Shown: positions 1 through 10,770, counted from the stretch's first letter. The stretch: DNA of 64,000 nt from Marsupella aquatica (GCA_973895155.1 OZ316897.1:14322001-14386000), one strand, 5' to 3'. Numbers and translations: made by a program. Notes: generated from the sequence alone by a model not told the origin.

Positions 1-38
1 CCAACAAGATCCAACACCATTAGACCCCAGGAATCCGC

Positions 39-1265
39 TCAAATTTGAAGAAGGGACATTGAACAAAGACTGGGATCAACATCGGCCCCGTTAAACAGGT
101 CAACTGGCACTTTCTCGAGCTGAAACTCCATTGTGTCACCACTGAAGCCCTTGCTATGAAGAAGAAAGACATACTCCAATCTGCAAGACCAATGACATAA
201 AACGAAAATCTCGCCTTCCACAGCTTTAACACAAATTGGCATCATGTAGTTGTCATCGATACCATCCTCCGTCACAAAAGTGGGCCGAGTATTTGCAGCA
301 AACGCAAATGTATGCAGCTGCCTCCATGAATTTCGTTCAATATCGTAGATATAAACGTCATTAGAGCTCATCGTATGCAAACTTCCTTGTGCCACAAACG
401 GGCATCCTTCGAGCCGACCATAATGTTTCTGGTCTCCCCACTCATCCGTGACTGGATGATAAACCAAATATTCTGGGAACTCGTCCAGCACAGTGTTGTT
501 ACGCTTGTCCGGGAGAGTGTACCCATAAAGAAAAAGCTCCTGTCCCAACGCTTCGATCGTATCAACTTCATGCTCGAAGTCTTCGAACATCTTCACCTTG
601 ATCGTGGACCAAGTATTTTCCTTGGGATCATACACCTCTCCTCGATGACAATGGTCGCCGTCTTCGGTCCCAAATACGAAAATCTTGCCATTAATGACAC
701 CACATCTCATGCGAGGTCTTCCTACGCTCATACTCGCACACTCTTTCCACTGCCTCTGCCCCGCGAGGTCCAACACGTATACGGTATGACTGTGAAGATC
801 GTCAATAGGAAGTTCGTGTCCTCCCAGGACATAGACTTTGCCATCCAATGGAACACATTGGCTGAACATTGGGATTCCCCGGGAGTATGCAGACGGGATT
901 GTTGGAAGAATATAACAAGACATGTCTCGAATCGAATAGAGAACGATTTCAGCGAAATAACTATAACAGCCATACGAAATCAGAACGAGAGGCTCTCTTG
1001 TTTCCGAGCGGACTCTCGCATCGTACACCCGACGACTTCTGATTGCGTGACGCCAGCTACGACTAACTGATGGGAGGACATGAAAATCTTTCAAGGATAA
1101 TTTTGTAGCAATTTTGTCCAAGGTAATGTCATCATGAATCCCTGGAAGAAGTTCCTCGAGTCGCAGACATCTGTCGCTATCTTGCAGCACGTCCAGAGGC
1201 GAAATTCCGGCTAATGGTCCTGAGCTACATAATGGCCGCCAAAAGTTGCACCGATTATCCTCCAT
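39..1265 (-). CDS. F-box/kelch-repeat protein, array copy 1
   Basis: Single-exon gene for 408 residues. The frame is open seven codons further upstream but only from GTG, so I take the ATG at 1265 (protein begins MEDNRCNFWRP). An F-box lies at about residues 40-85 (LLPGIHDDITLDKI...VSRSWRHAI). Kelch-type blades follow, with the hallmarks GKVYVLGG, GKIFVFG and EVYDPKENTWSTI. Proteins of this family are substrate receptors of SCF ubiquitin ligases: the F-box binds SKP1 and the kelch propeller binds the target. It is closest to copy 2 at 4062-5243, with which it forms a head-to-head inverted pair. It has no frameshift or stop. Substrate unknown. Confidence 0.93.
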   Translation of the reverse strand: MEDNRCNFWRPLCSSGPLAGISPLDVLQDSDRCLRLEELLPGIHDDITLDKIATKLSLKDFHVLPSVSRSWRHAIRSRRVYDARVRSETREPLVLISYGCYSYFAEIVLYSIRDMSCYILPTIPSAYSRGIPMFSQCVPLDGKVYVLGGHELPIDDLHSHTVYVLDLAGQRQWKECASMSVGRPRMRCGVINGKIFVFGTEDGDHCHRGEVYDPKENTWSTIKVKMFEDFEHEVDTIEALGQELFLYGYTLPDKRNNTVLDEFPEYLVYHPVTDEWGDQKHYGRLEGCPFVAQGSLHTMSSNDVYIYDIERNSWRQLHTFAFAANTRPTFVTEDGIDDNYMMPICVKAVEGEIFVLCHWSCRLEYVFLLHSKGFSGDTMEFQLEKVPVDLFNGADVDPSLCSMSLLQI

Positions 1266-2340
1266 TACAACTGACTCTCTGTTCACTTCAACAGTTGAAA
1301 TACAAACCAGTTAACTGCAAATACGCATGTCTCTCAATCATGGAAGATATCAATAAAATAAATCGGGTTGACAAAATTGATCGAGGTGCACAACACGAAT
1401 TGAATTCAAACGCATGTACCTCATGGCTGGCATCAACAACGAAATTAGCTGCCGAAATTGAGAGACCGGAACAAAACGAATTTGAATACAGCAACGCAGA
1501 GAATTGTCCGAGCTCACAAAAACAAAATTAACCGGAGAGACCAGGACCAGAATTGCACGCACCAGACAAGAGTACCGAGTAATTGAACCCACAAGAAATT
1601 AAGTGTCGTCTTAGCAGTGAGTCAAACAGGTCTGCCTACGCGATACAACGGCCTCTCCGTTCAGAGTTCAGGGCAGCTCTGGGTTGTCCTCTCGTTCCTC
1701 CCCGCTCTCGCACCTTCTGCGCTGTCTCTTGATTCGCTCTCTCGGATTCAGAGTCTCTCAGCTACCTTCTCTAGCACTCTCCTCTGTGAGTTTACTACTT
1801 GATGGAAGACAAAATATGATTCTCTGCTGAGCAACAGCTTGTCAGCTTCTGCTTCTGCGAAGTGTTCTCTCATGCGCTCACCGTGTGAATTCACTTTCTT
1901 CTACACAACCAGCTCGGGATTGCTTAGCTACCTGCTCTCGCACTCTCATCTGTGCTCAGTGAGTTCAGCAGTAGATGGAAGAAAGCTTCCGGTTCACTGG
2001 TGGGTAATATGTCTCGTCAATCAGCGTCTTGTTCTGCTACGCTTGAATACTGTTTCGACCGTTTCCGGAGGAAGAGGCAGTGTTGCGCTGCTGCGCCATA
2101 GACGACCTCAGCAGAAATCGCACATCGGTGCTCTCGCCGTTGTTTTGCCGTTCTCCCTTTTGAAAGAGCAAGTTTTCTTTCAATCCGATGAGTGAAATGA
2201 ACCGAAGGAAAATGGCGGTCGCAAATTGCGAGACTAGCGCGACGGCCGTTCAGGCGACGGTTTTGGGAAACTACCGGCGGGGAGAGGTGTCATCCAGTGC
2301 GTCGATTGCGGTCGCGACGGCCGTTGAGGCTGGCGTATAG
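1266..2340 (-). promoter_or_regulatory. 5' region of F-box copy 1 with insertion
   Basis: Positions 1266 to about 1560 are the reverse complement of the leader of copy 2 (about 3745-4061). Positions about 2140-2335 match, again inverted, its distal promoter (about 3490-3720). Two ACGGCCGT palindromes are at 2242-2249 and 2317-2324. Between the two blocks, about 1562-2135 is extra pyrimidine-rich sequence absent from copy 2, with two loosely similar halves. No gene is seen inside it. The promoter role is inferred from position and conservation. Confidence 0.6.
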
Positions 2341-2680
2341 TTATGTGTTTACGGTATATGCTTAATTAATCAACCCCCATCCATTATTTCTGCCCAATAA
2401 ATCTCCAAAGTCTTCTTCTTACCCAATTGACCCCCTTATGCACTTTTGTTCAGAAAGTACATGTACTGTCTTCTTATATTCTCTAGTACTGGACCCTTGA
2501 ACCTGGTTCATGGCATCACCGTGTACTATGACTACAGTCTACCCAAACTATGAACGCAAGCAACTTGACTGTCATTTTCACTGCCGAGACTTTGACGTCC
2601 AAGAATTTCAAAAACCTTATTAATGCAAAACTAATAATGTCTTCATATGTTTAGGGCTAGTTAACGCGTCCTCATAGAAC

Positions 2681-2935
2681 ATGCTCCAAGCTTTCATTAT
2701 CTCACATTCTGTGAGGACAATTTCTATGGATCACTGTTCTTGGCCATCAGGAAATCCATGGAGCCTGTGCACATCACTTGAAACTGTGAACTGGTTGCAG
2801 AGACTGTCTGCAAAGGGACAATGGAGAGTATCAGAGGATAAATTGCTGAGTAAGCGTGTGAAAAATCAAGGCACAAAAAGATGGTCATCAATTGCAGCGT
2901 TCAAGGCAAGTGAGTAAACCACATGCCATTTCTCC
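2681..2935 (+). pseudogene. R2R3-MYB R2-exon fragment, copy A
   Basis: An isolated piece of the MYB gene at 23055-26382. The stretch 2800-2910 encodes the first part of an R2 repeat (KGQWRVSEDKLLSK...KRWSSIAAF). It runs to the same point, followed by a GTGAGT-like donor, as the intact gene's R2 exon. The reading frame is open, but no start exon, second half of R2 or R3 follows, so it cannot bind DNA as it stands. It shares its downstream sequence (about 2930-3200) with copies B and C. Confidence 0.75.
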
Positions 2936-3480
2936 AATAGCTTGCACCCAGGACAGCCAAAGATCCTTGATTAGGAGCGCCTGAAAGACGTTAATCTCTC
3001 CTGAAGATAGACAAGTTGAGCCATTTCCAAGCCGGCGCCTTCCTAACTAGCGAGCAGGGATAATAGAAAGATATTTAACAGCCCATAAGAAGGCAACAAC
3101 CGTTGGGTGTGCTAGAAGCTCCTGATGGCATGCAGGCAACAGATTTTATGGCCCTGAGGTTGTCAAATCAAACAATTCAATGGTTCCACACCAAAAACAC
3201 AAGCACATTTCATGTTTACACAATGAAGTTTAATCTAATAAAATCACCCTTCCCTATTTTATGCTAAACAAACTCAACCAGGGCCAAAACTTCACTGCCA
3301 CTTTGATAGAACTGTAGCTTCCCTACTCCTCTAGCATATCCCCCCAAACTAGAAAAAATTCTTTGAATTTGTGAATATCAAATTAATAGATAGAGTCTTT
3401 TGGGAAATGTGGTCCATGACGGTTTCAAAGACACTTTAAACTCTTCTTCTGTAGATAAATACAAAAAGCAACCCTCTAAT
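2936..3480. repeat. array spacer, MYB-intron-like and AT-rich
   Basis: Positions 2936-3200 resemble 7375-7660 and 16370-16650, which follow the other MYB fragments. Positions 3230-3480 resemble 17340-17830 upstream of copy 5. No gene is seen. This is the junction between the MYB end of one unit and the F-box end of the next. Confidence 0.6.
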
Positions 3481-4061
3481 AATAAACACCCAGATAATCA
3501 TACTGCAGCCTCAACGGCCGTCGCCACCATTACCGTCGTACTCGATGACACCTGCCAGCGCTGGTAGTTTTCCAAACGACGCGAAGCCTGAACGGCCGTC
3601 GCCTGAACGGCCGTCGCGCTACTCTCTCCTCCCTTCGCAATTCCCGACCGCCATTTTCCTTCCTCACATTTTTCACGCACCGGAATGAAACGAGACTTCT
3701 CCTTTCTAAAGGCAGAGCGGCAAAACAACGGGGACATCTGGTCGTGCAATCCCTTCGTGCAATTCTGGTCCTGGTCTCTCCAGTTAATTTTGTTTTTGTG
3801 AGCTCGGACAATTCTCTGCATTGCTGTATTCAAATTCGTTTTGTTCCGGTCCCTCAATTTCGGCAGCTAATTTCGTTGTTGATGCCAGCCATGAGGGACA
3901 TGCGCGGGGACATGCGTTTGAATTCAATTCGTGTTGTGCACCTCGATCAATTTTGTCAACCCGATTTATTTTATTGATATCTTCCATGATTGAGAGACAT
4001 GCGTATTTGCAGTTAACTGGTTTGTATTTCAACTGCTGAAGTGAACAGAGAGTCAGTTGTA
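3481..4061 (+). promoter_or_regulatory. conserved 5' region of F-box copy 2
   Basis: ACGGCCGT palindromes at 3514-3521, 3592-3599 and 3607-3614 begin a block shared by all array copies. A conserved stretch containing CGGAATGAAACGAGACTTCT follows, then the leader up to the ATG at 4062. Its conservation with the other copies, despite divergence elsewhere, suggests promoter and 5'UTR function. No TATA box is assigned. Confidence 0.55.
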
Positions 4062-5243
4062 ATGGAGGATAATCGGAGCAACTTTTGGCGGCCATTATTT
4101 AGCTCAGGACCAGTAGCCGGAATATCGCGTCTGGACGTGCTGCAAGATAGCGACAGATGTCTGCGACTCGAGGAACTTCTTCCAGGGATTCATGATGACA
4201 TTACCTTGGACAAAATTGCTTCAAAATTGTCCTGGAAAGATTTCCATGTCCTCTCATCAGTTAGTCGTGGTTGGCGTCACGCAATCAGAAGTCGTCAGGT
4301 GTACGATGCGAGAGTCCGCTCGGAAACAAGAGAGACGCTCGCTCTGATTCCTTATTGCTGTATTGGGCGTTTCTGCAAAATCGTTCTCTATTCGATTCGA
4401 GACATGTCTTGTTGTCTTCTTCCTCCAGTCCCGTTTGAACAGTGGGGAGGAATCCGAATTCACAGCCAATGGGTTTCATTGGACGGGAAAGTCTATGTCC
4501 TGGGAGGATACGTAGTTGCTGGTGACGATCTTCAAATGTACGTGTTGGACCTCGCGGGCCAGAGGCAGTGGGAACAGTGTGCGAGTATGAGGGTACGAAA
4601 ATCTCGCATTAGATGTGGTGTCTTTAATGGCAAGATTTTTGTATTTGGGAAAACCTATGACTTCGACCGTTCTTATGGAGGAGAGGTGTATGATCCCAAG
4701 GAAAATACTTGGTCTACGATCAAGGCGACAATGTTCAAAGGCTTCGATCGTGACTTTTATGCGGTTGGAGCGATGGGACAGGACCTTTTGCTTTATGGCA
4801 ACACTGTGCGGGACAATTTCCCAGAAGTTTTGGTTTATCATCCGATCACAGATGAGTTGGGGGAATTTAAACATTTCCGCCGGGACGAAGAATGTCCGTT
4901 TGTGGCACAAGGAAGTTTGCATTCGATGAGCCTTGATGGTATTTACATACACGATGTTGACGGAAATTCATGGAGGCAGCTGCATACATGTTCGTTTGCT
5001 GCGAATGGTCAGCCCATTGATTTGACAGAGGTGTTTTTGAAGCCAATTTGTGTTAAAGCTGTGGAAGGCGAGCTATTAGTGTTAAGTCATTGCACTCCCA
5101 GTGTCAGCAGTGTCGTTCTTTTTCATAGCAAGGGCTTCGGTGGTGACAAAAGGGACATTCAGTTGGAGAAACTGCCAGTTGATCTATTTGCCGGGGACAA
5201 GGTTTTGTCCGACCTTTGTTCATTATGTCTTCTTCAACTTTGA
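4062..5243 (+). CDS. F-box/kelch-repeat protein, array copy 2
   Basis: Single-exon gene of 393 residues. The ATG at 4062 is chosen because the upstream in-frame codons start only at GTG. The F-box is at about residues 40-84 (LLPGIHDDITLDKI...SVSRGWRHAI). Kelch motifs include GKVYVLGG near residue 144, GKIFVFG and EVYDPKENTWSTI. Predicted SCF-type E3 substrate receptor, substrate unknown. It shares the N-terminal motif MEDNR.NFWRPL with copy 1. It lacks about ten residues in the third to fourth blade region compared with copies 4 and 5. Confidence 0.93.
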   Translation: MEDNRSNFWRPLFSSGPVAGISRLDVLQDSDRCLRLEELLPGIHDDITLDKIASKLSWKDFHVLSSVSRGWRHAIRSRQVYDARVRSETRETLALIPYCCIGRFCKIVLYSIRDMSCCLLPPVPFEQWGGIRIHSQWVSLDGKVYVLGGYVVAGDDLQMYVLDLAGQRQWEQCASMRVRKSRIRCGVFNGKIFVFGKTYDFDRSYGGEVYDPKENTWSTIKATMFKGFDRDFYAVGAMGQDLLLYGNTVRDNFPEVLVYHPITDELGEFKHFRRDEECPFVAQGSLHSMSLDGIYIHDVDGNSWRQLHTCSFAANGQPIDLTEVFLKPICVKAVEGELLVLSHCTPSVSSVVLFHSKGFGGDKRDIQLEKLPVDLFAGDKVLSDLCSLCLLQL

Positions 5244-6756
5244 GCGGACTCCTGGGGTCTAATCGTGTTTGATCTTGTTGGACTAGTCAACCTTGTTTTA
5301 GAACTTTTGGGAAACTGTTGGTAGTGGGTACGATTAAGATTGCGACTACAGGGCAGAGGCATATATGCTGCCATTCGCCCCTACCTCCGAAGTATCGTTG
5401 CCGGCGGTTCCCATGTAACTCAATCAAGTCTTACACCCGCCCCAGTCTCTTCGTCAAATTTGAGCGGACTCCCGGGGTCGAATCGTGTTTGAACCGGGCA
5501 TCTTGTTAGACTTCTCAACCTTGTGTTAGACGAACCGTGTTTGAACCGGGCCTCTTGTTGGACTTGTCAACCTTGTATGAGACCTTTTGGGAAAATGCTG
5601 GTTGCGGATATGTGTCTACTACAGAGCAGAGGCACGCGCCGCCAATTTCCATGTCGCCTACCTCCGACGGTCGTAATTGCCGGTAGCTCCCGTGTGTCGT
5701 ACCTCCATTTCGACGTATATGTCTAAAAGTGGCCCCACCAGCCGGCCGCTCACGATGGTTGCAGACATTCTGGGTCTCTGGGAGGAAGTGTCACGCGCGA
5801 GGAAACCTATTTCGTTTGCAAAAATTTATTTCGAAGCAAAAATTGAATGTCACGAGATTAGTCAGGTGGTTAAATGCTGGTTTACAGGAATAATTGTAGT
5901 CCCGAACATGACGGTACTGGAGCTCTTAGATTAGGAGGTAATTTTCTTCTTGAGATAGGTGAAGTAGATGTCACAATTAAATCCGTTGCCAACATTCACG
6001 TCCAGATTACGAGCACAGCAGAAACTCGCCTGTAGTTTTGTGCTACAGCCATCTCCCTAACCTTCCGGGGTAGGAGTTGAAAGGAGCGGTATGGGAACTG
6101 TATGCTAGCCAATCTTGAATAATAGATGTGCCCACGTTTGAAAATCGTCATTTTGGCTGCTACCTTGCCTTTGATTATAAATTTAGAGCATGAATGGTAA
6201 CAAGGATTTGGGTAAAGGTTTCGTTTCGTCCAGCTTTCATGCGTTATGGATAACTTTTGACCTCGCTCGCAAAATCCAGAACTGCAATTCTTGTCTGTTT
6301 TCCAACTGTAAGAAGTGTTTGACCCTCTCGTTACGTGCAATACCGAGTTCTATCACATGTGCTGAGCAAATCCGAAGCCATCTTGATGTTCCATTGCAAG
6401 CTCTTCAACACAATGCAATCCACGGACTTCAGCAATTGTACGTAGGAAGTTGTCCTTCACCAGGCGCAGGACGACAACTATCGCCGACGTTTCGGATTAG
6501 TTTAGCTCACCAATTTGAACCGCGAGGCTGGATGGAGAGAAACAGGATCGGAAGTCCTTGAAATCAAACTCAAGGGATGGAAAATAATATACTGCAAAAA
6601 GGGTGTTCTCATTCATTCATTTACTTCCAAGAAAAGACCCAACCGTGTCCTGATGGTGTTCTTGTGCGACCAGTTAAATGAAGGTGCAGAAATAATTCTA
6701 CCTCCGGTCACCAGTTTAATAACGTGCGGGGACTGGCATCTGTGCTGTATAACAAC
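5244..6756. repeat. conserved block downstream of F-box copy 2
   Basis: Holds no convincing ORF. Positions 5244-5580 contain near-repeats of the sequence just after the F-box stop codon (GGACTCC..GGGGTC, CTTGTTGGACTTGTCAACC). Positions about 5840-6600 align with 9200-9950, 14310-15050 and 20050-20800, which follow the other copies. It may be 3'UTR plus spacer or an unrecognised non-coding transcript; no product can be named. Confidence 0.55.
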
Positions 6757-6947
6757 TGCAAAACCTCTACAAACCGCGGTTTCGTAGTCTGTCCCACCCA
6801 CCATCTCAGCATTTCATCACATCCCTCCGCTCCCGGCCAACTCTTCACTTTGTATCATCAGCTGCAATGCTATTGCTGTTCTTTATTCCCCTCCTACTCA
6901 AGAAGAAAATCTTCACAATGGTCCAATTCATCCGCCCAGACTACCTT
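6757..6947. repeat. locally inverted segment of the array unit
   Basis: In the other units (10130-10320, 15220-15410, 20980-21140) this stretch reads ...GGACCATTGTGAAG... to ...GGTGGGACAGAAG.... Here the same sequence is in reverse complement (CCCACCCACC to CCAATTCATCC), while both flanks remain in the usual orientation. It is therefore an inversion of about 190 bp specific to this unit. Confidence 0.75.
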
Positions 6948-6959
6948 GGAAAGCAATTT

Positions 6960-7400
6960 GAAGAGGTTCACGAGTCTATTCAGTACTAATGCTTTCCCAA
7001 ATTCCAATCCCTACTTTATCTGGTATGAAGTACCCAGAATGAGAACAGGGACAAGATAGCATGTCTTTATAAATACAGGATGGGCTATGTTAAGTTTGTC
7101 TCATGGGACCCATGCTCCCAAGGTCACTTTTAAATATCTCTCTGCATTTACCTTGTTTGAAATTTGGTCCGGTAATCAGGAATGTATTTTGAACGACCCG
7201 GAGACATTACAAGGATTGCAATCCCAGAATTACCTTCATGTCCAGCAGAGGTATTTGGAAAGGGCCAATGGAGAATGTCAGAAAGATACATTGCTGGGTA
7301 GGCTTGTTAGTTATGGCACAAGACGGTGATCATTCATTGCAACGTTCATGACAAGTAAGTAGAAGACATGTCAGTTCTCCAATAGCTTGCACACAGGAAT
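6960..7400 (+). pseudogene. R2R3-MYB fragment, copy B (broken)
   Basis: Homologous to 24460-24920 of the intact MYB gene. It includes the end of the first-exon region (FIWYEVPRMRTGTR, around 7020-7060) and the R2 exon. A frameshift splits the KGQW...EDK region, and the second R2 tryptophan codon is TGA (around 7328). No R2 second half or R3 follows. Non-functional as a MYB protein. Confidence 0.75.
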
Positions 7401-8090
7401 GCCAAAAATCCTTGATTAGGAGCGCTGTGACGACATTTAAGTTCTCCTGAAGATAGACATGTTGAGCCATTTCCAAGTCGGCGCCTTAGCCAGCGGGGAC
7501 TGCTGGGATGCCAGACAAGCAGAGGTAATAAAAACATATGTAATACACATGAGAAGGCAACAATCTTGGGGTGAGTGGGATTGCTCCTCGCGGCGTGCAC
7601 GCAAGAGATTTTATGGCCCAGGCCTGAGTTTGGCACATCAAACAATTCAATGGTTTCTATCCCCCGTGTGTCAGATTCACACACTCCCACACTACTGGTT
7701 GGCTATTGCAGGGTTGATGGGAACTTCTAGCTCAGGAACTTAGTCTGAGTACTGAGACTAATTCTCAGTACTTACCCAACCTGTATGCAATTGCTCCTTG
7801 CCAGTTTGCAAGTGACAACTAGTATAGATTTCAGTATAGATTTCATATGCATTAAAAGTTTTGAATGAGAAAGCAATGATAATGCGCACAAAAATTGCAT
7901 GCACGCACAAGTTTTACAGAAGTGAATTTTACCCTAAACCAAGTTACATGATTCTCTGTCAACATATATATCCAATGGCTAAAATAAATCCAACTGTAAA
8001 ATTGGCATTATAATAATTAATCTAAACAAGGTGGCAACTCTAGATATTTGACAAAAAGCAACCCTTCAATAAACACCCAAACACCCAGAC
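7401..8090. repeat. array spacer after MYB fragment B
   Basis: Positions 7375-7660 match the sequence after MYB fragments A and C. Positions 7740-8090 are AT-rich and lead into the next unit's promoter block. No gene seen. Confidence 0.5.
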
Positions 8091-8426
8091 AACCATACCG
8101 CAGCGTCAACGGCCGTCGCCACCATTACCGTCGAAATTGATCACCTGCCCCCGCTGATAGTTTTCCAAAACAAGCGAAGCCTGAACGGCCGTCCCACTAC
8201 TCTTTACTCCTTTCGCAATTGCCGACCGCGATTTTTCGTCCCTTCATTATTTCACTCACCGGAATGAAACGAGACTTCTCTTTCTAAAGGCAGAGCGGAA
8301 AAAACGACAGCGAGATCACCGTTTTTAATCGGCACACAATTGCGTCGACAAATTTCGTTTCTGATTCGAGCGATGTATGGCATATGTTGCTGCATTTGAT
8401 TTCGATTTGTCACTTGATTTTTTTCA
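8091..8426 (+). promoter_or_regulatory. promoter block of truncated F-box unit 3
   Basis: Contains ACGGCCGT at 8109-8116 and 8185-8192 and the conserved CGGAATGAAACGAGACTTCT stretch (8259-8280). This is the same arrangement as upstream of the intact copies, so a truncated copy has kept a full promoter-like region. Confidence 0.55.
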
Positions 8427-8576
8427 TTGATACCTTGAGTTCCGTTAAAGGCATGAGTTATTGCGTTCAATGTCGTTTTGTAATGTGCTCTAACAGTCGA
8501 CATTAAAAATCAGAGCACATTACAAAACGACATTGAACGCAATAACTCATGCCTTTAACGGAACTCAAGGTATCAA
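8427..8576. repeat. 65-bp perfect inverted repeat (foldback)
   Basis: Arms 8427-8491 and 8512-8576 are perfect reverse complements over 65 bp, separated by 20 nt (8492-8511). The left arm is the normal 5' leader of this F-box family (compare 18340-18411). The right arm is its inverted copy, joined directly to the 3' part of the coding sequence. A transcript from the upstream promoter would fold into a long perfect hairpin. Confidence 0.95.
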
Positions 8577-8863
8577 ATACGCAGCTGCATACAATTTCGT
8601 TTGCTGCAAATTCTCGGCCCATTTTTGTGACGGAGGATGGTATCGATGACAACTACATGGTGCCAATTTCTGTTAAAGCTGTGAAAGGCGAGATTTTCGT
8701 TTTAAGTCATTGGTCTCGCACATTGGACGATGTCTTTCTTCTTCATAGCAAGGGCTTCAGTGGTGACATAATGGAGATTCAGCTGGAGAAAGTTCCAGTT
8801 AACCTGTTTGCCGGGGCCGATGTTCATTCCAGTCTCTGTTCAATGTCTCTTCTTCAAATTTGA
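8577..8863 (+). pseudogene. 3' fragment of F-box/kelch gene, copy 3
   Basis: Encodes only the last 95 or so residues, matching residues 319-411 of copy 4 (QLHTISFAANSRP to the stop after CSMSLLQI). The F-box and all but the end of the kelch propeller are missing. The frame stays open from an ATG at 8549, but that ATG and about ten codons come from the foldback arm, not the gene. An F-box-less peptide would not join an SCF complex. Best read as a deletion/foldback product whose transcript may still be made. Confidence 0.85.
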
Positions 8864-10280
8864 GAGGACTCCTGGGGTCGAATCGTGTTTGACCTTGGTG
8901 GACTTGTCAACCTTGTTTTAGAGCTTTTGGGAAAGTGTGGGTTGAATGCGGATACGTGTGTACTACAGAGCAGAGGCACGAGCAGCCAGTTTCCCCCGCA
9001 ATTTCCATGTCGCCTACCTCCGACCGGGCGACGGTCATCGATGCCAGGAGCTCCCGTGTATCGTACTTCCATTTCAACCTTAAGGCTCAAACAGTCCCCA
9101 ACCAGCTAGTCCCTAACGGTGGTTGTACATATTTCCGGGAGGAAATGTCACGCACGAGTAAACCTGTTTAGTTGCAGAAATTTGTTTCGAATCAAAAATT
9201 GAATGTCTCGAGAATAGTCAGCTGGTTAATTGCTGGTTTACAAGAATAGTTGGAGTCCCGTACGTGACGGTAATGGAGCTCGTTAGAGTTAGTAGGAAAA
9301 CTTTCTTTCTGAGATAGGTGAACTAGATGTTGCAGTTTAAACTGTTACCAACATACAAGTCCAGGTTAAGAGCACAGCAGAACCTCGCCTGTACCTTTGT
9401 GCTACAACCATCTCCCTAACCTTTCAGGGTAGGACTTCATTTAAGGAGCGGTATATTAGGGAGCATGCTAGCCAATCTTGAATAATAAACGTGACCAGGT
9501 TTGAAAAGCACCATTTTGGCTGCTACATTGCCTTCGATTACCAATTTAGAGCATCGAAACAAGGATTTGGTTTGACGTCTCGTCCCGTCCAGCTTTCATG
9601 CGTTGTGGGTAACTTTTGACCTCGCTCACAAAATCCAGAACTGGAAGTCTGTTTTCCAACTGTAAGAACTGTTTGACCCTTTACATGTGTTCAATGCCGA
9701 TAATTGTATCACATGTGCTGAGCAAGATCCGAAGACATCGTCATCGACCATTGCAAGCTCTTCATCACTTCCACAGACTTCACCAATTATAGGAGGTTGT
9801 TCTTCATCAGGCTCAGGAAGACAATTATGCCTTCCGTTTCGAGTTAGTTGAGCTAGAGACTATTCACCAATTTGAACCGCGAGGCTGGCTGGAGAGAAAC
9901 ACGCTCGGAAGTCCTGAAATCAAACTCAGGGAATGGGAGGTTTTGTACCGCAAAAAGGGTGTTCTCATTCAAATGAATCATTCATTTACTTGCGGCTGCA
10001 GCCGAACGAGATGAAAAGACCCAACTGTGTTCTGATTGTTTTCTTGTGAGACCAATTCAATGAAGGTCCGGACATAATTGTACTGAAAGTGACCAGCTTA
10101 GTAACGTGCAGGGACTGGCATCTGTGCCTTATAGCAAGGCAGTCTCCCGAAAGAATGAATTGGACCATTGTGAAGTTGTTGTTCTTGAGTAGGAGCGAAT
10201 ATAGTAAACAGCAATTATAGCTTTGTAGGCAATGGTACAGCGTGAAGAGTTGGAGGAGCGGAGCGATGTGATGAAAGGCT
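8864..10280. repeat. conserved block downstream of F-box fragment 3
   Basis: Aligns with the post-F-box blocks of the other units, including the AGATAGGTGA.CTAGATGT stretch around 9315 and the AACCGCGAGGCTGG stretch around 9877. No gene recognised. Confidence 0.55.
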
Positions 10281-10770
10281 GAGATTGTGGGTGGGACAGA
10301 AGAGGAAACTGCTGCTTGTATACTTTTGGCAGGAATGCGATTTCTTCTTGGCCTTCTTTATGGGTTTCTCTGCTTGTATTTGCCTCTTTTTATGTTGGCT
10401 GTTTGTCCTCCTTGGACCTGTTTTGCTTTTCTTTTCTTGTACTTTGTTTGTTCCCTTTTCTATAAATTATGGTTGGTTGTTTGTGGAGAATTGCTTCTTC
10501 TTTTTAGTTCTCACTGGTTGAAATTGCCTGTGGAGAATTGCTTCTTCTTTTTAGTTTTCACTGGTTGAATTTGCCTGTTTATTGTTATGTTTGGTGTTAG
10601 TTCTTTGGACCTACTTTGCTTTCCCTTTCATTATACTTGGACGGTGTATTCCCCTTCTGTTTATATTATAATTTGTGGAGATTTTGCAGGAACACTATTT
10701 CTTGTTCTGACTTTTTCAGTTTCTCTGGGTGCATTTGCCTTTTTTTAAATGTTTGGTGTATGTCATCTTT
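10281..10770. repeat. T-rich internal tandem repeat
   Basis: Thymine-rich DNA built from loosely repeated units containing TTTGCCT, TTTGG.CCT and TTTGTGGAGA. A longer version is at 15400-15900. The hydrophobic ORFs here are a product of the T-rich composition and not genes. The MYB fragment expected after this block in units 2 and 4 is absent. Confidence 0.6.

Noticed and set aside
10285-10568. Hydrophobic ORFs resembling small membrane proteins (also 15355-15636).
   Set aside because: Translation of T-rich tandem repeats always gives Phe/Leu-rich peptides, and the frames shift between units.
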